Part shown: piece after piece, positions 45,130 through 54,307 of the stretch
Layout of the letters: each line of letters begins with the position of its first letter
How positions within the stretch are numbered: position 1 is the first letter of the stretch
Source: Planomonospora sp. ID82291
GTDB lineage: Bacteria > Actinomycetota > Actinomycetes > Streptosporangiales > Streptosporangiaceae
DNA: 64,000 bases
NCBI RefSeq assembly: GCF_015711645.1
Contig: NZ_JABTEX010000001.1
Location: 1,178,001-1,242,000, forward strand
Direction of reading: 5' to 3'
Notes under the pieces: generated by a model
Told to the model about the DNA's origin: nothing
The model's database searches: none
The model's input: the letters and a program-made list of their open reading frames with translations, nothing else
Made by a program: the position numbers and the translations under genes

Positions 45130-46386
45130 ATGGGTTTTCCCGGTGATTCTCCGCGCCGCCAGCCGTACGTCCAGCCCGGCGGGCCGCAGCCGCCGCTCCA
45201 GCCCGGCGGACCGCAGCCGCCGTCCCCCTGGGACGACCAGGCCGGCGGACAGAGGGGCGGACAGGACGGCGGGCAGCCGGATGGGCAGCCGGGCGGGCAG
45301 GGTGAGGGCTGGTTCGGCCCGCCCGCGCAGGGCCCGCGCCCGCAGTCCCCCGCCGGCTTCGGCTCCGCGCCCCCGGAGTCTCCGCGGCGGGCGCCCGGAC
45401 GGCAGGCGCCTCCCGGGTGGGCCCCGCCCGGACAGGAGCGGCCCGAACGGGAGCGGTCCGGGCAGGAACGGCCCGGCCCTGCGGCATTCGCGCAGGAGAC
45501 GCCCGGCCCTGCGGCGTTCACGCAGGAGACGCCCGGCCCTGCGGCGTTCACGCAGGAGACGCCCGGCCCTGCGGAGCGTCCGCAGCAGCCCCCGGCCCGT
45601 CCCGCGGAGCAGAAGCGGCCCAAGAAGCAGAAGCAGCCGTGGAGCCCTTATGAGGACGGCCTCCGCGCGCTCCTGCCCACCTTCGTCGCGATCGGCGTGA
45701 TCGGCATGCTCATCGCGGGCGGCATCGGGCTGGCCGTCTTCGCCAGTTCCGGCGACGACTCCCCGGCCGGCGCGGCGGACGCCCCGGCACCGTCCGCCAC
45801 CAGGCCCGTGATCCCCGCCAATCCCGGAGGCACGTACGGCTTCGCCGAGGCCCGCAAGACCGATCCGGGCAAGCTGACCCTGGACGAGCTCTTCAAGAGC
45901 CGCAAGGCCCGGCACAAGGGCCAGACCTACCTGATGACCGTCCGCAGGAGCGACAAGAAGTGCAAGGACGCCGCCGTCGGCTCCGGCCTGCAGAAGGCCC
46001 TCGCCGCGGGCAGGTGCAACCAGCTCCTGCGCGCCAGCTTCCGCGACTCCTCCGGTAAGATCATCGGAACCCTGGGGGTCGCCAACCTCGACACCTCGTC
46101 GGCCGCGGCGAAGGTCGTCAAGGCCGCCCGGGGGAAGAAGTCCCGGGAATACCTCAAGGTGCTGCCCGGCAAGGACAAGCTCACCAAACTCCTGGGCACC
46201 GGCGACGCCTTCGTCGGAGGATGGCGGCACGGCCACTACGCCATCCTGGTCTGGTTCCAGTACAAGGACGGCCACCTGCCGAGCAAGGCGGAGGCCAAGA
46301 AGCTCAACGCGGCCGCGTTCGGGGTCGCCGACGCGACCGTCACCCCCGCGCTGGAGTCCCGTTCACTGACCGGAAGGCGCCCGTGA
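45130..46386 (+). CDS. Single-pass membrane protein with paired-cysteine outer domain (paralog 1)
   Basis: The 418-residue protein has a 175-residue Pro/Gly/Gln-rich cytosolic part with three GPAAFTQETP repeats, a basic stretch KRPKKQKQP, one membrane helix (181-205, LLPTFVAIGVIGMLIAGGIG) and an outer domain. The outer domain shows DPGKLTLDELF, KKCKDAAVGSGLQKALAAGR CNQLLRASF (Cys278, Cys296, probably a disulfide) and WRHGHYAILVWFQYKDGHLP. The next gene encodes a clear paralog. I know no function for the domain. The start ATG at 45130 has GGAG rather far upstream. Confidence 0.8.
   Translation: MGFPGDSPRRQPYVQPGGPQPPLQPGGPQPPSPWDDQAGGQRGGQDGGQPDGQPGGQGEGWFGPPAQGPRPQSPAGFGSAPPESPRRAPGRQAPPGWAPPGQERPERERSGQERPGPAAFAQETPGPAAFTQETPGPAAFTQETPGPAERPQQPPARPAEQKRPKKQKQPWSPYEDGLRALLPTFVAIGVIGMLIAGGIGLAVFASSGDDSPAGAADAPAPSATRPVIPANPGGTYGFAEARKTDPGKLTLDELFKSRKARHKGQTYLMTVRRSDKKCKDAAVGSGLQKALAAGRCNQLLRASFRDSSGKIIGTLGVANLDTSSAAAKVVKAARGKKSREYLKVLPGKDKLTKLLGTGDAFVGGWRHGHYAILVWFQYKDGHLPSKAEAKKLNAAAFGVADATVTPALESRSLTGRRP
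45471..45575. repeat. 30-bp tandem repeat coding GPAAFTQETP
   Basis: Three full 30-bp units (45471, 45501, 45531) and half of a fourth lie in the cytosolic low-complexity part of paralog 1. The second and third units are identical, which shows recent duplication. Length changes stay in frame. Confidence 0.9.
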
Positions 46387-46490
46387 ACACTCCCCCATTC
46401 GGGGCTTTTCGGGCATAAAACCGGCGGGCGATCCGGCCAGGAACACCCATACTCACATGCCGATCTCCGGCTATCGCTACGCTGCCAGGT

Positions 46491-48230
46491 ATGCGTGGCC
46501 AGGAATCCGGATCCGAGCACGAGCGCGAAACCGACGGTTCGGTCGTACCGGCGACGCCGCCGCCGAGCTTCGGCCAGCCTTCATCGCAGGTGCCGCGGGT
46601 CGATCTCGCCGAAGGCGAGCAGTCCCATGTCCCTCCCGCCGTCCCTCCCGCCGTCCCTCCCGTGCGGCCGGAGCCCGCGGCCGGCCGGCCCTGGACGGCC
46701 CCCGGTGACGGCGGGACCTCCTACGACCGGCTCACCCGGGCCGGGGAGGAAGACGTCCTCGCCCCCGTCCCGGACGGACCCGCCGCCCCGGCGTGGCAGC
46801 CTCCGCCCGCCTTCACCGCCGCCGCCGCCGGCATCCAGGTGTGGCCGTCACCCGCCGCGGACGCTCCCGTGCCCCCTCCGTGGCCCGCGGCCACGGGAGA
46901 GCCCGTCGAGGAACTGTCCTGGCCCGACTCCGACGAGGAGGCCCGTCCTGTCGGCCCCGTCGGCCCCGTCGGCCGATCGTCCCCCCTCGGCCCGCCCGTC
47001 AGCGAGAATCCGGAGAACACCGTCGACGTCCGCGTCCCCGCTCCCGCCGTGCCCGATCCGCAGGAGCCCGTCCCCCCGGTCGCGGACCCGCAGGAGATCG
47101 GCCCCGCCGCGACGACCGCACCGCAGGAACCGACCGCCGGGCACGCCGCACCACCTGCGCCCCCATCGCAGCCCCCCACCGCCGGGCACGCCGCACCGCC
47201 CTCACCTCCGTCTCCGCCCTCCCCTGCCGGGCGCACCGCACCACCCGAGGCGCAGCCGTCCGCGTCCGGTCCTCAGGTGATCCCGTCCACGGCGCTTCCG
47301 CCGTCCGGCCCGGCTCCGTCTCCCGCCGACCAGCCGACCCCTCCGGGCGGCTTCCCGCCCCTCCCCCCGCCGTTCCCGCCTCCGCCGTCTCCTCCCTCCG
47401 GGCGGCTCCCCGTCTCCGACGACCCGGTGGTGGAGCGCGGTCCGTTCGAACCGCCCACGGCGACCGTGTCCGCCCCGCCGGCGCCTCCCGCCGCCGCGCC
47501 CCCGGCCCCCGGCCGGGGCAGGATCATCCTGGTGGCCGCCGCGGTCGCGGTCGTGATCGGCGGCATCGGCACCGGCGCCTTCTTCGCCTACCGGTCGTTC
47601 AACGCGGCCGATCCGCAGCCCGTCCGGCCCACTGCCGCGCCGGTGACCGGCGACCCGATCGAGGAGAGCCCCGAGAACATCCCGACCGAGGAGCTGATCG
47701 ACACCACGCTGCTCAACTCCGAGCTGACCGACCCGGGCAAGATGACCCTCGCCGACGCCTTCGCCAAGAAGGTGACCATCGCCGGAACCACCTTCACCCG
47801 GGTCAAGACCCATCTGACCCAGGACTGCGACAAGACGGCGGCGGGCACGTTCGCCACCGCGCTCGAGAACGGCGACTGCCGCCGCGTGCTGCGGGCCACC
47901 TACGTCGACCGCAAGAAGAAGTACGCCGTCACCACGGGCGTCGCCGTCCTGCCCACCCGCGAGTCGGCCGTCAAGGTCGACCAGGCCAAGAACCTCGAGA
48001 AGAACCTGTGGTTCCGCGGCCTGCGGGGCGCTTCCGGCAGCGGGGCCGAACGCATGCACATCGCGGGCGGCTACGCGGCCGGACTGGTATGGGGCCGCTA
48101 CATCGTGTTCAGCTACGCGACCTTCGCCGACGGCCACACCCCCACCGCGAAGGAGAAGAGCCTCGGCAAGCTCAGCGGCGCCTTCCGCGACCAGACCTCC
48201 AAGGTCGTCGAGCACCGCCTGACCCGCTGA
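46491..48230 (+). CDS. Single-pass membrane protein with paired-cysteine outer domain (paralog 2)
   Basis: The 579-residue protein repeats the layout of the preceding gene: a 340-residue Pro-rich cytosolic part, one membrane helix (344-366, IILVAAAVAVVIGGIGTGAF) and an outer domain with DPGKMTLADAFAKKVTIAGT, TQDCDKTAAGTFATALENGD CRRVLRATY (Cys446, Cys463) and YIVFSYATFADGHTP. The outer domains align along their whole length with paralog 1, but the Pro-rich parts do not. The ATG at 46491 has only AGG adjacent, so it may be leaderless (TACGCT lies at a -10 distance). Function unknown. Confidence 0.8.
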   Translation: MRGQESGSEHERETDGSVVPATPPPSFGQPSSQVPRVDLAEGEQSHVPPAVPPAVPPVRPEPAAGRPWTAPGDGGTSYDRLTRAGEEDVLAPVPDGPAAPAWQPPPAFTAAAAGIQVWPSPAADAPVPPPWPAATGEPVEELSWPDSDEEARPVGPVGPVGRSSPLGPPVSENPENTVDVRVPAPAVPDPQEPVPPVADPQEIGPAATTAPQEPTAGHAAPPAPPSQPPTAGHAAPPSPPSPPSPAGRTAPPEAQPSASGPQVIPSTALPPSGPAPSPADQPTPPGGFPPLPPPFPPPPSPPSGRLPVSDDPVVERGPFEPPTATVSAPPAPPAAAPPAPGRGRIILVAAAVAVVIGGIGTGAFFAYRSFNAADPQPVRPTAAPVTGDPIEESPENIPTEELIDTTLLNSELTDPGKMTLADAFAKKVTIAGTTFTRVKTHLTQDCDKTAAGTFATALENGDCRRVLRATYVDRKKKYAVTTGVAVLPTRESAVKVDQAKNLEKNLWFRGLRGASGSGAERMHIAGGYAAGLVWGRYIVFSYATFADGHTPTAKEKSLGKLSGAFRDQTSKVVEHRLTR

Positions 48231-48396
48231 CGGCACCCGCCCCGCACGCCGGAGGGGCGGCCCCGCCGCCGGACCCGCCTCTCCGGCGGAAGCAGCCGGC
48301 GTACCCTCCGGCGCGTACCTCTGGCAGAACCACCCGGCGCACACCCGACGGAGCCGTCCCACCCCGTGCGTGCACCGGCGCATCGCGGCCCATCCG

Positions 48397-48485
48397 CCCC
48401 GGGAGCGGCCCTCGGCACACAGCGGACCGCGCACCCCCGGGAGCGGCCCTCGGCACACAGCGGACCGCGCACCCCCGGGAGCGGC
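48397..48485. repeat. 38-bp tandem repeat downstream of truA
   Basis: Units with CCCCGGGAGCGGCCCTCGGC followed by ACACAGCGGACCGCGCAC start at 48397, 48435 and 48473 (the last is cut short at the truA 3' end). The first two are identical across 38 bp. They fill the gap between paralog 2 and the convergent truA gene; no gene is seen in 48231-48486. Confidence 0.9.
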
Positions 48486-48486
48486 C

Positions 48487-49443
48487 TCAGCCCCCGGCGC
48501 GCAGGCCGTCCGCCTCAGCCCTCGGCACGCGTACCCGGCGGGTCAGCGCGGCCCTCAGGGCCAGTTCCTCCGCCCCGGGGTAGCGCACCTCCTCCAGGCA
48601 GAGCCCGTGCGCCGGCGCCACATGCACCCCGGAGTCCCGTACGGCTCTCGCCAGCACCTGCCCGGGCCACTCCACCCCGAGACGCCCTTCCCCGACCGCC
48701 AGCAGCGATCCCACCAGCGCCCGCACCATGGAGTGGCAGAAGGCGTCGGCGACCACCGTCGCGACCAGGACCCCGCCCTCGCCCCCCTCGCCGCCCTCAC
48801 GGGCCCAGTCCAGCCGCTGCAGTTCGCGGATCGTCGTCGCGCCCTCGCGCTTCTTGCAGAACGCCGCGAAGTCGTGCTCGCCGAGCAGTCGCGCGGCGGC
48901 CGTGTTGAGCCGGTCCAGGTCGAGCGGGCGGGCGTACCAGACGACCTCCCGGCGGCGGAGCGGATCCACGCCCCCCGGCGCGTCGCACACCCGGTAGGCG
49001 TACCGGCGGGACAGCGCGGAGAACCGCGCGTCGAAGCCCTCAGGGGCCACCGTGACGCGATGAACCCTGACGTCCGGGGGGAGGACCCCGGCAAGCCTCC
49101 TGCGCAGGGCGGAGAGCCGCTCCTCGACCCGCTCCCGCGCTCCCCGGACCTCGGCGGCCCCGGCCTGCCCGACCCCCTCGGCCCGCCCCTGCCCGCGTGA
49201 CCTCGCGCGGCCCTCCACCGCCGCGAGCGCCTCCTCGTCCACGTCGAGATGCGCCACCTGCCCGCGGGCGTGCACCCCGGCGTCGGTCCGGCCCGCCACG
49301 GTCAGCGCGGGGGCCTCACCGAGCCGCAGGACCCTGGCGAGCGCCTCCTCGATCTCCCCCTGGACCGTCCGCCTGCCGGGCTGCCGGGCCCAGCCGGAGA
49401 AGTCCGTGCCGTCGTAGGCGAGATCCAGGCGCAGCCGTACCAC
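48487..49443 (-). CDS. truA: tRNA pseudouridine(38-40) synthase TruA
   Basis: TruA makes pseudouridine at tRNA positions 38-40. The 318-residue product has [20 protein letters not shown], the catalytic Asp in [19 protein letters not shown] (Asp54), RRYAYRVCD, the [20 protein letters not shown] segment and [25 protein letters not shown]. Residues 78-110 are an insertion rich in Arg, Gly and Glu. The GTG at 49443 has GGAGG 6 bp upstream. It ends the alpha-operon cluster, 79 bp past rplQ. Confidence 0.95.
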   Translation of the reverse strand: MVRLRLDLAYDGTDFSGWARQPGRRTVQGEIEEALARVLRLGEAPALTVAGRTDAGVHARGQVAHLDVDEEALAAVEGRARSRGQGRAEGVGQAGAAEVRGARERVEERLSALRRRLAGVLPPDVRVHRVTVAPEGFDARFSALSRRYAYRVCDAPGGVDPLRRREVVWYARPLDLDRLNTAAARLLGEHDFAAFCKKREGATTIRELQRLDWAREGGEGGEGGVLVATVVADAFCHSMVRALVGSLLAVGEGRLGVEWPGQVLARAVRDSGVHVAPAHGLCLEEVRYPGAEELALRAALTRRVRVPRAEADGLRAGG

Positions 49444-49464
49444 GTTGTTCCTCCCGGAGAACGG

Positions 49465-49507
49465 GAACGGGCCCGGTACCCCCGATGCGGGGATGCCGGA
49501 CCCGTTC
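49465..49507. terminator. Imperfect hairpin between rplQ and truA
   Basis: GAACGGGCCCGGTACCCC pairs with GGGGATGCCGGACCCGTTC, with three mismatches and one bulge, directly past the rplQ stop. It may limit transcription into truA. Confidence 0.55.
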
Positions 49508-49522
49508 ACCCAGCCTGAGAGA

Positions 49523-50059
49523 TCAGGCGTTGTCCTTCTTGTCCTCGGTCTCCTCGGCCGGAGCCTCGGTCGCCTCGTCGTTCTTCTCCGCGGCGGGGGC
49601 CTCGGCGGTCTCCTCGGCCTCCTGCGTGGCGGGGGCCTCGGCCTTCTCCGCGGCCGGGGCCTCGGCGGCGGCCGGAGCCTTGGCGACGCGGACCGTGTTC
49701 AGCGGCTCGGACACCAGCTCGATGACCGCCATGGGGGCGGCGTCGCCCTTGCGGAGGCCGACCTTGGTGATCCGGGTGTAACCGCCGGGACGCTCGGCGA
49801 AGGTCGGGGCGATCTCGGTGAAGAGGTGGTGGACGACACCCTTGTCGCGGACGACCGTCAGCACCTGGCGACGGTTGTGCATGTCGCCCTTCTTCGCCTT
49901 CGTGATCAGCTTCTCCGCCAGCGGGCGCAGGCGCTTCGCCTTCGCCTCGGTGGTCCTGATCCGGCCGTGCTGGAACAGCTGGGTGGCGAGGTTCGCCAGG
50001 ATCAGCTTCTCGTGGGCCGGGCTGCCGCCGAGACGGGCACCCTTGGTGGGCCTGGGCAT
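49523..50059 (-). CDS. rplQ: 50S ribosomal protein L17
   Basis: bL17 lies near the exit tunnel of the large subunit. The 178-residue product has the core [40 protein letters not shown], and [20 protein letters not shown]. After residue 125 an Ala/Glu/Pro-rich acidic extension ([20 protein letters not shown]) adds over 50 residues to the standard length, as in other actinomycetes. Confidence 0.96.
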   Translation of the reverse strand: MPRPTKGARLGGSPAHEKLILANLATQLFQHGRIRTTEAKAKRLRPLAEKLITKAKKGDMHNRRQVLTVVRDKGVVHHLFTEIAPTFAERPGGYTRITKVGLRKGDAAPMAVIELVSEPLNTVRVAKAPAAAEAPAAEKAEAPATQEAEETAEAPAAEKNDEATEAPAEETEDKKDNA

Positions 50060-50114
50060 TTCGTTCTCCTTGAGAGTGAACCCGCCCCGGCCGTACCAGG
50101 TACCGGGGTCGGGC

Positions 50115-50140
50115 CGCGGGAGTCGCCTGCGACTCCCGCG
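50115..50140. terminator. Hairpin between rpoA and rplQ (1)
   Basis: CGCGGGAGTCGC / GCGACTCCCGCG is a perfect 12-bp stem in the 142-bp gap. With the palindrome at 50152-50173 it gives two hairpins in series between rpoA and rplQ. Confidence 0.6.
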
Positions 50141-50151
50141 TGGCGATCGGT

Positions 50152-50173
50152 CCCGGAGGGCGCGCCCTCCGGG
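50152..50173. terminator. Hairpin between rpoA and rplQ (2)
   Basis: A perfect 22-bp palindrome with arms CCCGGAGGGCG / CGCCCTCCGGG, 28 bp past the rpoA stop. Confidence 0.6.
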
Positions 50174-50201
50174 GGATCACGGGGACGGAGTCCCCGCGGG
50201 G

Positions 50202-51218
50202 TCAGTACTGCTCGGTCTCCACGTACGCGCTGTCGTCGTCGTCGTAGCCGCCGCCGGCCACCGCGGTCGGGTCGAACCCGGGCGGGGAGTCCTTGAGCGC
50301 CAGCGACATCTCGTGCAGCTTCTGCTTGACCTCCTCGATGGACTTCGCACCGAAGTTGCGGATGTCCAGCAGGTCCTGCTCGCTGCGCGCGACGAGCTCG
50401 CCCACGGTGTGGATGCCCTCGCGCTTGAGGCAGTTGTAGGAGCGGACCGTGAGGTTCAGCTCCTCGATCGGCAGCGCCAGGTCCGCGGCCAGGGCCGCGT
50501 CCGTCGGCGACGGGCCGATGTCGATGCCCTCGGCCTCGACGTTCAGCTCGCGGGCGAGGCCGAACAGCTCGACCAGGGTCTTGCCGGCGGAGGCCACCGC
50601 GTCGCGGGGCTTCATCGCGGCCTTGGTCTCGACGTCCAGGATCAGGCGGTCGAAGTCGGTGCGCTGCTCGACACGGGTCGCCTCGACCTTGTAGGTGACC
50701 TTGAGCACCGGCGAGTAGATCGAGTCGATCGGGATGCGCCCGATCTCCTGGCCCGGCTGCTTGTTCTGCGCCGCGGAGACGTAGCCGCGACCGCGCTCGA
50801 CGGTCAGCTCCATCTCCAGCTTCGCCTTGCCGTTCAGCGTGGCGATGCGCAGCTCGGGGTTGTGCACCTCGACACCGGCCGGGGGCGCGATGTCGGCGGC
50901 GGTGACGTCCCCGGGGCCCTGCTTGCGCAGGTACATGACCACGGGCTCGTCGTGCTCGGAGGAGACGACCAGCTCCTTGAGGTTCAGGATGATGTCGGTG
51001 ACGTCCTCCTTGACCCCCGGGACGGTCGAGAACTCGTGCAGCACGCCCTCGATGCGGATGCTGGTCACGGCCGCGCCCGGGATGGACGACAGCAGCGTGC
51101 GCCGCAGCGAGTTGCCGATGGTGTAGCCGAAGCCGGGCTCCAGCGGCTCGATGACGAACCGGGAGCGGGTCTCCTCGATGCTCTCCTCGAGGAGGGTCGG
51201 GCGCTGAGCGATCAGCAT
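50202..51218 (-). CDS. rpoA: DNA-directed RNA polymerase subunit alpha
   Basis: RpoA forms the platform for RNA polymerase assembly. The 338-residue product has the N-terminal domain with [39 protein letters not shown], a linker, and the C-terminal domain [40 protein letters not shown] that contacts UP elements and activators. Length normal. It lies in the alpha operon between rpsD and rplQ. Confidence 0.98.
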   Translation of the reverse strand: MLIAQRPTLLEESIEETRSRFVIEPLEPGFGYTIGNSLRRTLLSSIPGAAVTSIRIEGVLHEFSTVPGVKEDVTDIILNLKELVVSSEHDEPVVMYLRKQGPGDVTAADIAPPAGVEVHNPELRIATLNGKAKLEMELTVERGRGYVSAAQNKQPGQEIGRIPIDSIYSPVLKVTYKVEATRVEQRTDFDRLILDVETKAAMKPRDAVASAGKTLVELFGLARELNVEAEGIDIGPSPTDAALAADLALPIEELNLTVRSYNCLKREGIHTVGELVARSEQDLLDIRNFGAKSIEEVKQKLHEMSLALKDSPPGFDPTAVAGGGYDDDDSAYVETEQY

Positions 51219-51278
51219 GTGGGTTCTCCCCTTGACGTGCGGCGCCCGCTATTTGACGCCGCTCGGTAACAACAGCAT

Positions 51279-51308
51279 AGGTGCCGTACGGCGAACCGTA
51301 CGGCACCT
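51279..51308. terminator. Hairpin with UUCG loop between rpsD and rpoA
   Basis: On the minus strand AGGTGCCGTACGG-TTCG-CCGTACGGCACCT is a perfect 13-bp stem closed by the very stable UUCG tetraloop, 14 bp past the rpsD stop. No U-run follows. It may attenuate or define an mRNA end upstream of rpoA. Confidence 0.7.
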
Positions 51309-51322
51309 GTGCGGGTGAGCTG

Positions 51323-51949
51323 CTACTTGGAGTAGAGCTCGACGATCAGCTGCTCCTGGACCTGGGTGTCGATCTGCTGACGGACCGGGAGCTGGTGGAC
51401 CAGGATGCGCATGGCCTCCGGGGCCACGCCCAGCCACGCCGGGAACGTCTTGTCGCCGGCGGTGGCGCGCGCCACCTCGTAGGGCAGCAGGTTGCGCGAG
51501 CGCTCGCGGACCTCGACGATGTCGTGCTCGCGGACGCGGTACGACGGGATGTCGACCTTCTTGCCGTTCACCAGGATGTGGCCGTGGCGGACCTGCTGGC
51601 GGGCGGCGTCGCGGGACTCGGCGAAGCCGGCGCGGTAGACCACGTTGTCGAGACGGCTCTCCAGGATCTGGAGGAGGTTCTCGCCGGTCTTGCCGCCCTT
51701 GCGGTTGGCTTCCTCGTAGTAGTTGCGGAACTGCTTCTCGAGGACGCCGTAGATGCGGCGGGTCTTCTGCTTCTCCCGGAGCTGGAGCTGGTACTCCGAC
51801 TCCTTGGGACGGCCGCGGCCGTGCTCACCCGGCGGGTAGGGACGGATCTCGATGGGGCACTTCGCGGACTCGCACTTCTTGCCCTTGAGGAAGAGCTTGA
51901 CCTTCTCCCGACGGCAGAGCTTGCAGTCCGCACCCGTGTAACGAGCCAT
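51323..51949 (-). CDS. rpsD: 30S ribosomal protein S4
   Basis: uS4 starts 30S assembly by binding 16S rRNA. The 208-residue product is the zinc (C+) form: CKLCRREKVKLFLKGKKCES AKC at the N-terminus. The S4 RNA-binding domain shows RLDNVVYRAGFAESRDAARQ QVRHGHILVNGKKVDIPSY. In E. coli S4 represses the alpha operon; whether this holds here is unknown. Confidence 0.98.
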   Translation of the reverse strand: MARYTGADCKLCRREKVKLFLKGKKCESAKCPIEIRPYPPGEHGRGRPKESEYQLQLREKQKTRRIYGVLEKQFRNYYEEANRKGGKTGENLLQILESRLDNVVYRAGFAESRDAARQQVRHGHILVNGKKVDIPSYRVREHDIVEVRERSRNLLPYEVARATAGDKTFPAWLGVAPEAMRILVHQLPVRQQIDTQVQEQLIVELYSK

Positions 51950-51969
51950 TTTCTATCTTCTCCTGGGGC

Positions 51970-52374
51970 TCAGACGCGACGGCGCTTGGGCGGGCGGCAG
52001 CCGTTGTGCGGCACGGGGGTCACGTCCTGGATGGACCCGACCTCCAGGCCGGTCGCCTGCAGCGAGCGGATGGCGGTCTCGCGGCCGGAACCCGGGCCCT
52101 TGACGAAGACGTCGACCTTGCGCATGCCGTGCTCCATGGCGCGGCGCGCGGCGTTCTCGGCGGCCATCTGCGCGGCGAACGGGGTGGACTTGCGAGAGCC
52201 CTTGAACCCGACGTGGCCGGCGCTGGCCCAGGAGATCACGTTCCCGCTCGGGTCGGTGATCGAAACGATCGTGTTGTTGAACGTGCTCTTGATGTGGGCG
52301 TGCCCGTGAGCGACGTTCTTCTTTTCCTTGCGGCGCACCTTCTTCGGTGCACCCTGGCGGCTCTTAGGAGGCAT
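51970..52374 (-). CDS. rpsK: 30S ribosomal protein S11
   Basis: uS11 lies on the platform of the small subunit. The 134-residue product has [51 protein letters not shown] and the end [18 protein letters not shown]. It lies 20 bp before rpsD and 45 bp after rpsM. Confidence 0.98.
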   Translation of the reverse strand: MPPKSRQGAPKKVRRKEKKNVAHGHAHIKSTFNNTIVSITDPSGNVISWASAGHVGFKGSRKSTPFAAQMAAENAARRAMEHGMRKVDVFVKGPGSGRETAIRSLQATGLEVGSIQDVTPVPHNGCRPPKRRRV

Positions 52375-52419
52375 TGTTTGCCTTCACTCCTGAGGTCTTC
52401 GGTCCTGCGGCTGCGCGGA

Positions 52420-52800
52420 CTACTTCTTACCGGGCTTCTTCTTGCCGGCGACGGTCTTCTTCTTGCCCTTGCGGGTGCGCGCGTTGGTCTGCGTGCGCTG
52501 GCCGTGCACGGGAAGACCGCGACGGTGCCGGATGCCCTGGTAGGACTGAATCTCGATCTTGCGGCGGATGTCGGCCTGAATCTCGCGACGGAGGTCACCC
52601 TCGATCTTGAAATTCGCCTCGATGTAGTCACGCAGCGGCACGAGCTCTTCGTCCGTGAGCTGGTGAACCCGGAGGTCGCCGCTGACGCCGGTGGCCTTCA
52701 GGGTCTCGAGCGCGCGCGTGCGGCCGATTCCGAAAATGTAGGTGAGAGCGATCTCCAGCCGCTTGTCGCGGGGGAGGTCGACGCCAACCAGGCGAGCCAT
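52420..52800 (-). CDS. rpsM: 30S ribosomal protein S13
   Basis: uS13 sits in the head of the 30S and contacts the P-site tRNA. The 126-residue product has [40 protein letters not shown] and the [27 protein letters not shown] tail. It follows rpmJ after an unusually long 298-bp gap. Confidence 0.98.
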   Translation of the reverse strand: MARLVGVDLPRDKRLEIALTYIFGIGRTRALETLKATGVSGDLRVHQLTDEELVPLRDYIEANFKIEGDLRREIQADIRRKIEIQSYQGIRHRRGLPVHGQRTQTNARTRKGKKKTVAGKKKPGKK

Positions 52801-53098
52801 GGTCGGGCATTCTCCTTCTTTGTGGCGGAGGTCCTACGCTTCACCGCCCCTCCCCATGCCCGGGGTGAGGGCCCCGGCCTCCGACCAGGGGTCTCCTGCG
52901 GGGTACGGCCTCGGCGGCCGCCTGCGCAGGTGTGAAACGCGATTACCGTTCTTCCGGGCGGGGTCCGCCTCCCCGCTCCACCGCGGGGAGCGTCTCCGCT
53001 CTCCGCACCGGACCGGCGGGACCGCCTTCACCCGATGGGCCCCACATGCATCGAGTCCGCCCCTTTTCGAGCGGACCCCGTGAGACCTTCTTCGGCGA
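52801..53098. other. Long leader between rpmJ and rpsM
   Basis: No gene is seen in these 298 bp. Hairpins are visible at 52969-52990 (CTCCCCGC / GCGGGGAG) and 53055-53076 (GTCCGC / GCGGAC). An AT-richer patch GTGAAACGCGATTACCGTTC (minus strand GAACGGTAATCG) near 52932 may hold a promoter element. The region may carry its own promoter or a ribosomal-protein binding leader for rpsM. Confidence 0.5.
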
Positions 53099-53212
53099 CT
53101 AGCCCTGACGCTGCTTGTGGCGCAGGTTGTCGCAGATCACCATGACGCGACCGTGCCGGCGGATCACCTTGCACTTGTCGCAGATCTTCTTGACGCTCGG
53201 CTTGACCTTCAT
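53099..53212 (-). CDS. rpmJ: 50S ribosomal protein L36
   Basis: bL36 is the smallest ribosomal protein. The minus strand codes for 37 residues, [20 protein letters not shown] then [17 protein letters not shown]. It is the zinc (C+) form with CDKC, a third Cys (ICDN) and a His (RHK). It lies 24 bp after infA, the usual order. Confidence 0.97.
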   Translation of the reverse strand: MKVKPSVKKICDKCKVIRRHGRVMVICDNLRHKQRQG

Positions 53213-53236
53213 AGTCCTTATTCGTCCCTCAGACGC

Positions 53237-53458
53237 TTACTTGTATCGGTAGACGATCCGCCCACGACTGAGGTCGTAGGGGCTCAGTTCGACGACGACC
53301 CGGTCGTCGGGAAGGATTCGGATGTAGTGCATGCGCATCCGCCCGCTGATGTGGGCCAGGACCTTATGGCCGTTGTCGAGCTGAACCCGGAACATTGCGT
53401 TCGGGAGCGACTCAACCACAGTGCCCTCGATCTCGATGGCGCCGTCTTTCTTGGCCAT
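53237..53458 (-). CDS. infA: Translation initiation factor IF-1
   Basis: IF-1 binds the 30S A site in initiation. The 73-residue S1/OB-fold product reads [40 protein letters not shown] and [28 protein letters not shown], normal in length and sequence. A promoter is expected in the 273-bp gap upstream; ATTGTA (minus TACAAT) at 53587-53592 is a possible -10 element. Confidence 0.98.
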   Translation of the reverse strand: MAKKDGAIEIEGTVVESLPNAMFRVQLDNGHKVLAHISGRMRMHYIRILPDDRVVVELSPYDLSRGRIVYRYK

Positions 53459-53673
53459 GTCCCTCGCGTTTCACTGATCGGTCGTCTGAGGCTTCGGAAC
53501 ACTAAGCAGCCGCGACCATGCGCTTCCAGGAGAGGCGGCGGTAGCGACACCGCTGAGGCGCAATGGTCATAGTGAACCGAAGAAGGATTGTACGGCACCG
53601 GGCGATGGAATGCGAAACCGACGGCCGACGCTCGACACAACCACCGGACATCATACCGCTCGGACGAGCGGAA

Positions 53674-53704
53674 AGCCCACCGGTGACCGTGTCACCGGTG
53701 GGCT
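53674..53704. terminator. Intrinsic terminator of the small secreted protein gene
   Basis: On the minus strand AGCCCACCGGTGAC-ACG-GTCACCGGTGGGCT is a perfect 14-bp stem followed by TTCC, 28 bp past the stop at 53732. It isolates this gene from infA. Confidence 0.88.
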
Positions 53705-53731
53705 CGTGCCGTTCGGCCGTGCCGGCCGCGC

Positions 53732-54202
53732 CTAGAAGGCGTCACCCCAGCCGCCGCAGTCGTCGAAGCGGTCGTCGCCCTCGCAGACGCGGATCTTGAA
53801 GTCGTCGAAGCCGCTGCTCTTCTTGAAGCCGCCGAACTTCGTGAAGTGCCGGCTGCCGAACGTCTTGTAGTACTTGGTGTGGACGCCGAACTTGTCGTGC
53901 CACCTGAACCAGACGTAGCTGTACTCGCGGTCGCGGTCCCGGTCGAACAGGTCGCCGTGGAACCAGTAGCGGCCGTCCTGCTTGATCCAGTAGCCCTTGA
54001 AGTAGGAGCGCTTGCCGAAGCCCTCGCCGCCGCCGAACGTCGAGTGGTACGGGCCGAAGAAGTGCTTCGATCCCTGCGCCTCCTGGAAGGCGGCGACCGT
54101 GGCCGTTCCGGCGGTCGCGGCCTGGGCCGGGACCGCGGCCAGACCCGCGGCGAGCGAGCCGGCGAGGACGGTGGCGGCGAGAAGGGTGCGGGCCTTGCTC
54201 AT
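53732..54202 (-). CDS. Secreted aromatic- and charge-rich protein of unknown function
   Basis: The 156-residue product has a Sec signal (MSKARTLLAATVLAGSLAAG LAAVPAQA-AT). The mature part is rich in Phe, Tyr, Lys and Asp: KHFFGPYHSTFGGGEGFGKR, YFKGYWIKQDGRYWFHGDLF DRDRDREYSYVWFRWHD and two cysteines close to the end (RVCEGDDRFDDCGGWGD). It looks like a small beta-rich secreted domain of the kind found in many Streptosporangiales and Streptomyces. AGGAGG precedes the ATG at 54202. It stands as a single unit between map and infA. Confidence 0.78.
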   Translation of the reverse strand: MSKARTLLAATVLAGSLAAGLAAVPAQAATAGTATVAAFQEAQGSKHFFGPYHSTFGGGEGFGKRSYFKGYWIKQDGRYWFHGDLFDRDRDREYSYVWFRWHDKFGVHTKYYKTFGSRHFTKFGGFKKSSGFDDFKIRVCEGDDRFDDCGGWGDAF

Positions 54203-54307
54203 GTCTTCCTCCTGTGACGGGGTCCGTCGTTCGGACACCGCTCACGTTAGGAAGCTCCGGTCCGTCCTTCTGCGGAGGAATGCACACTCGCCGCCGAGCG
54301 TGCACTA

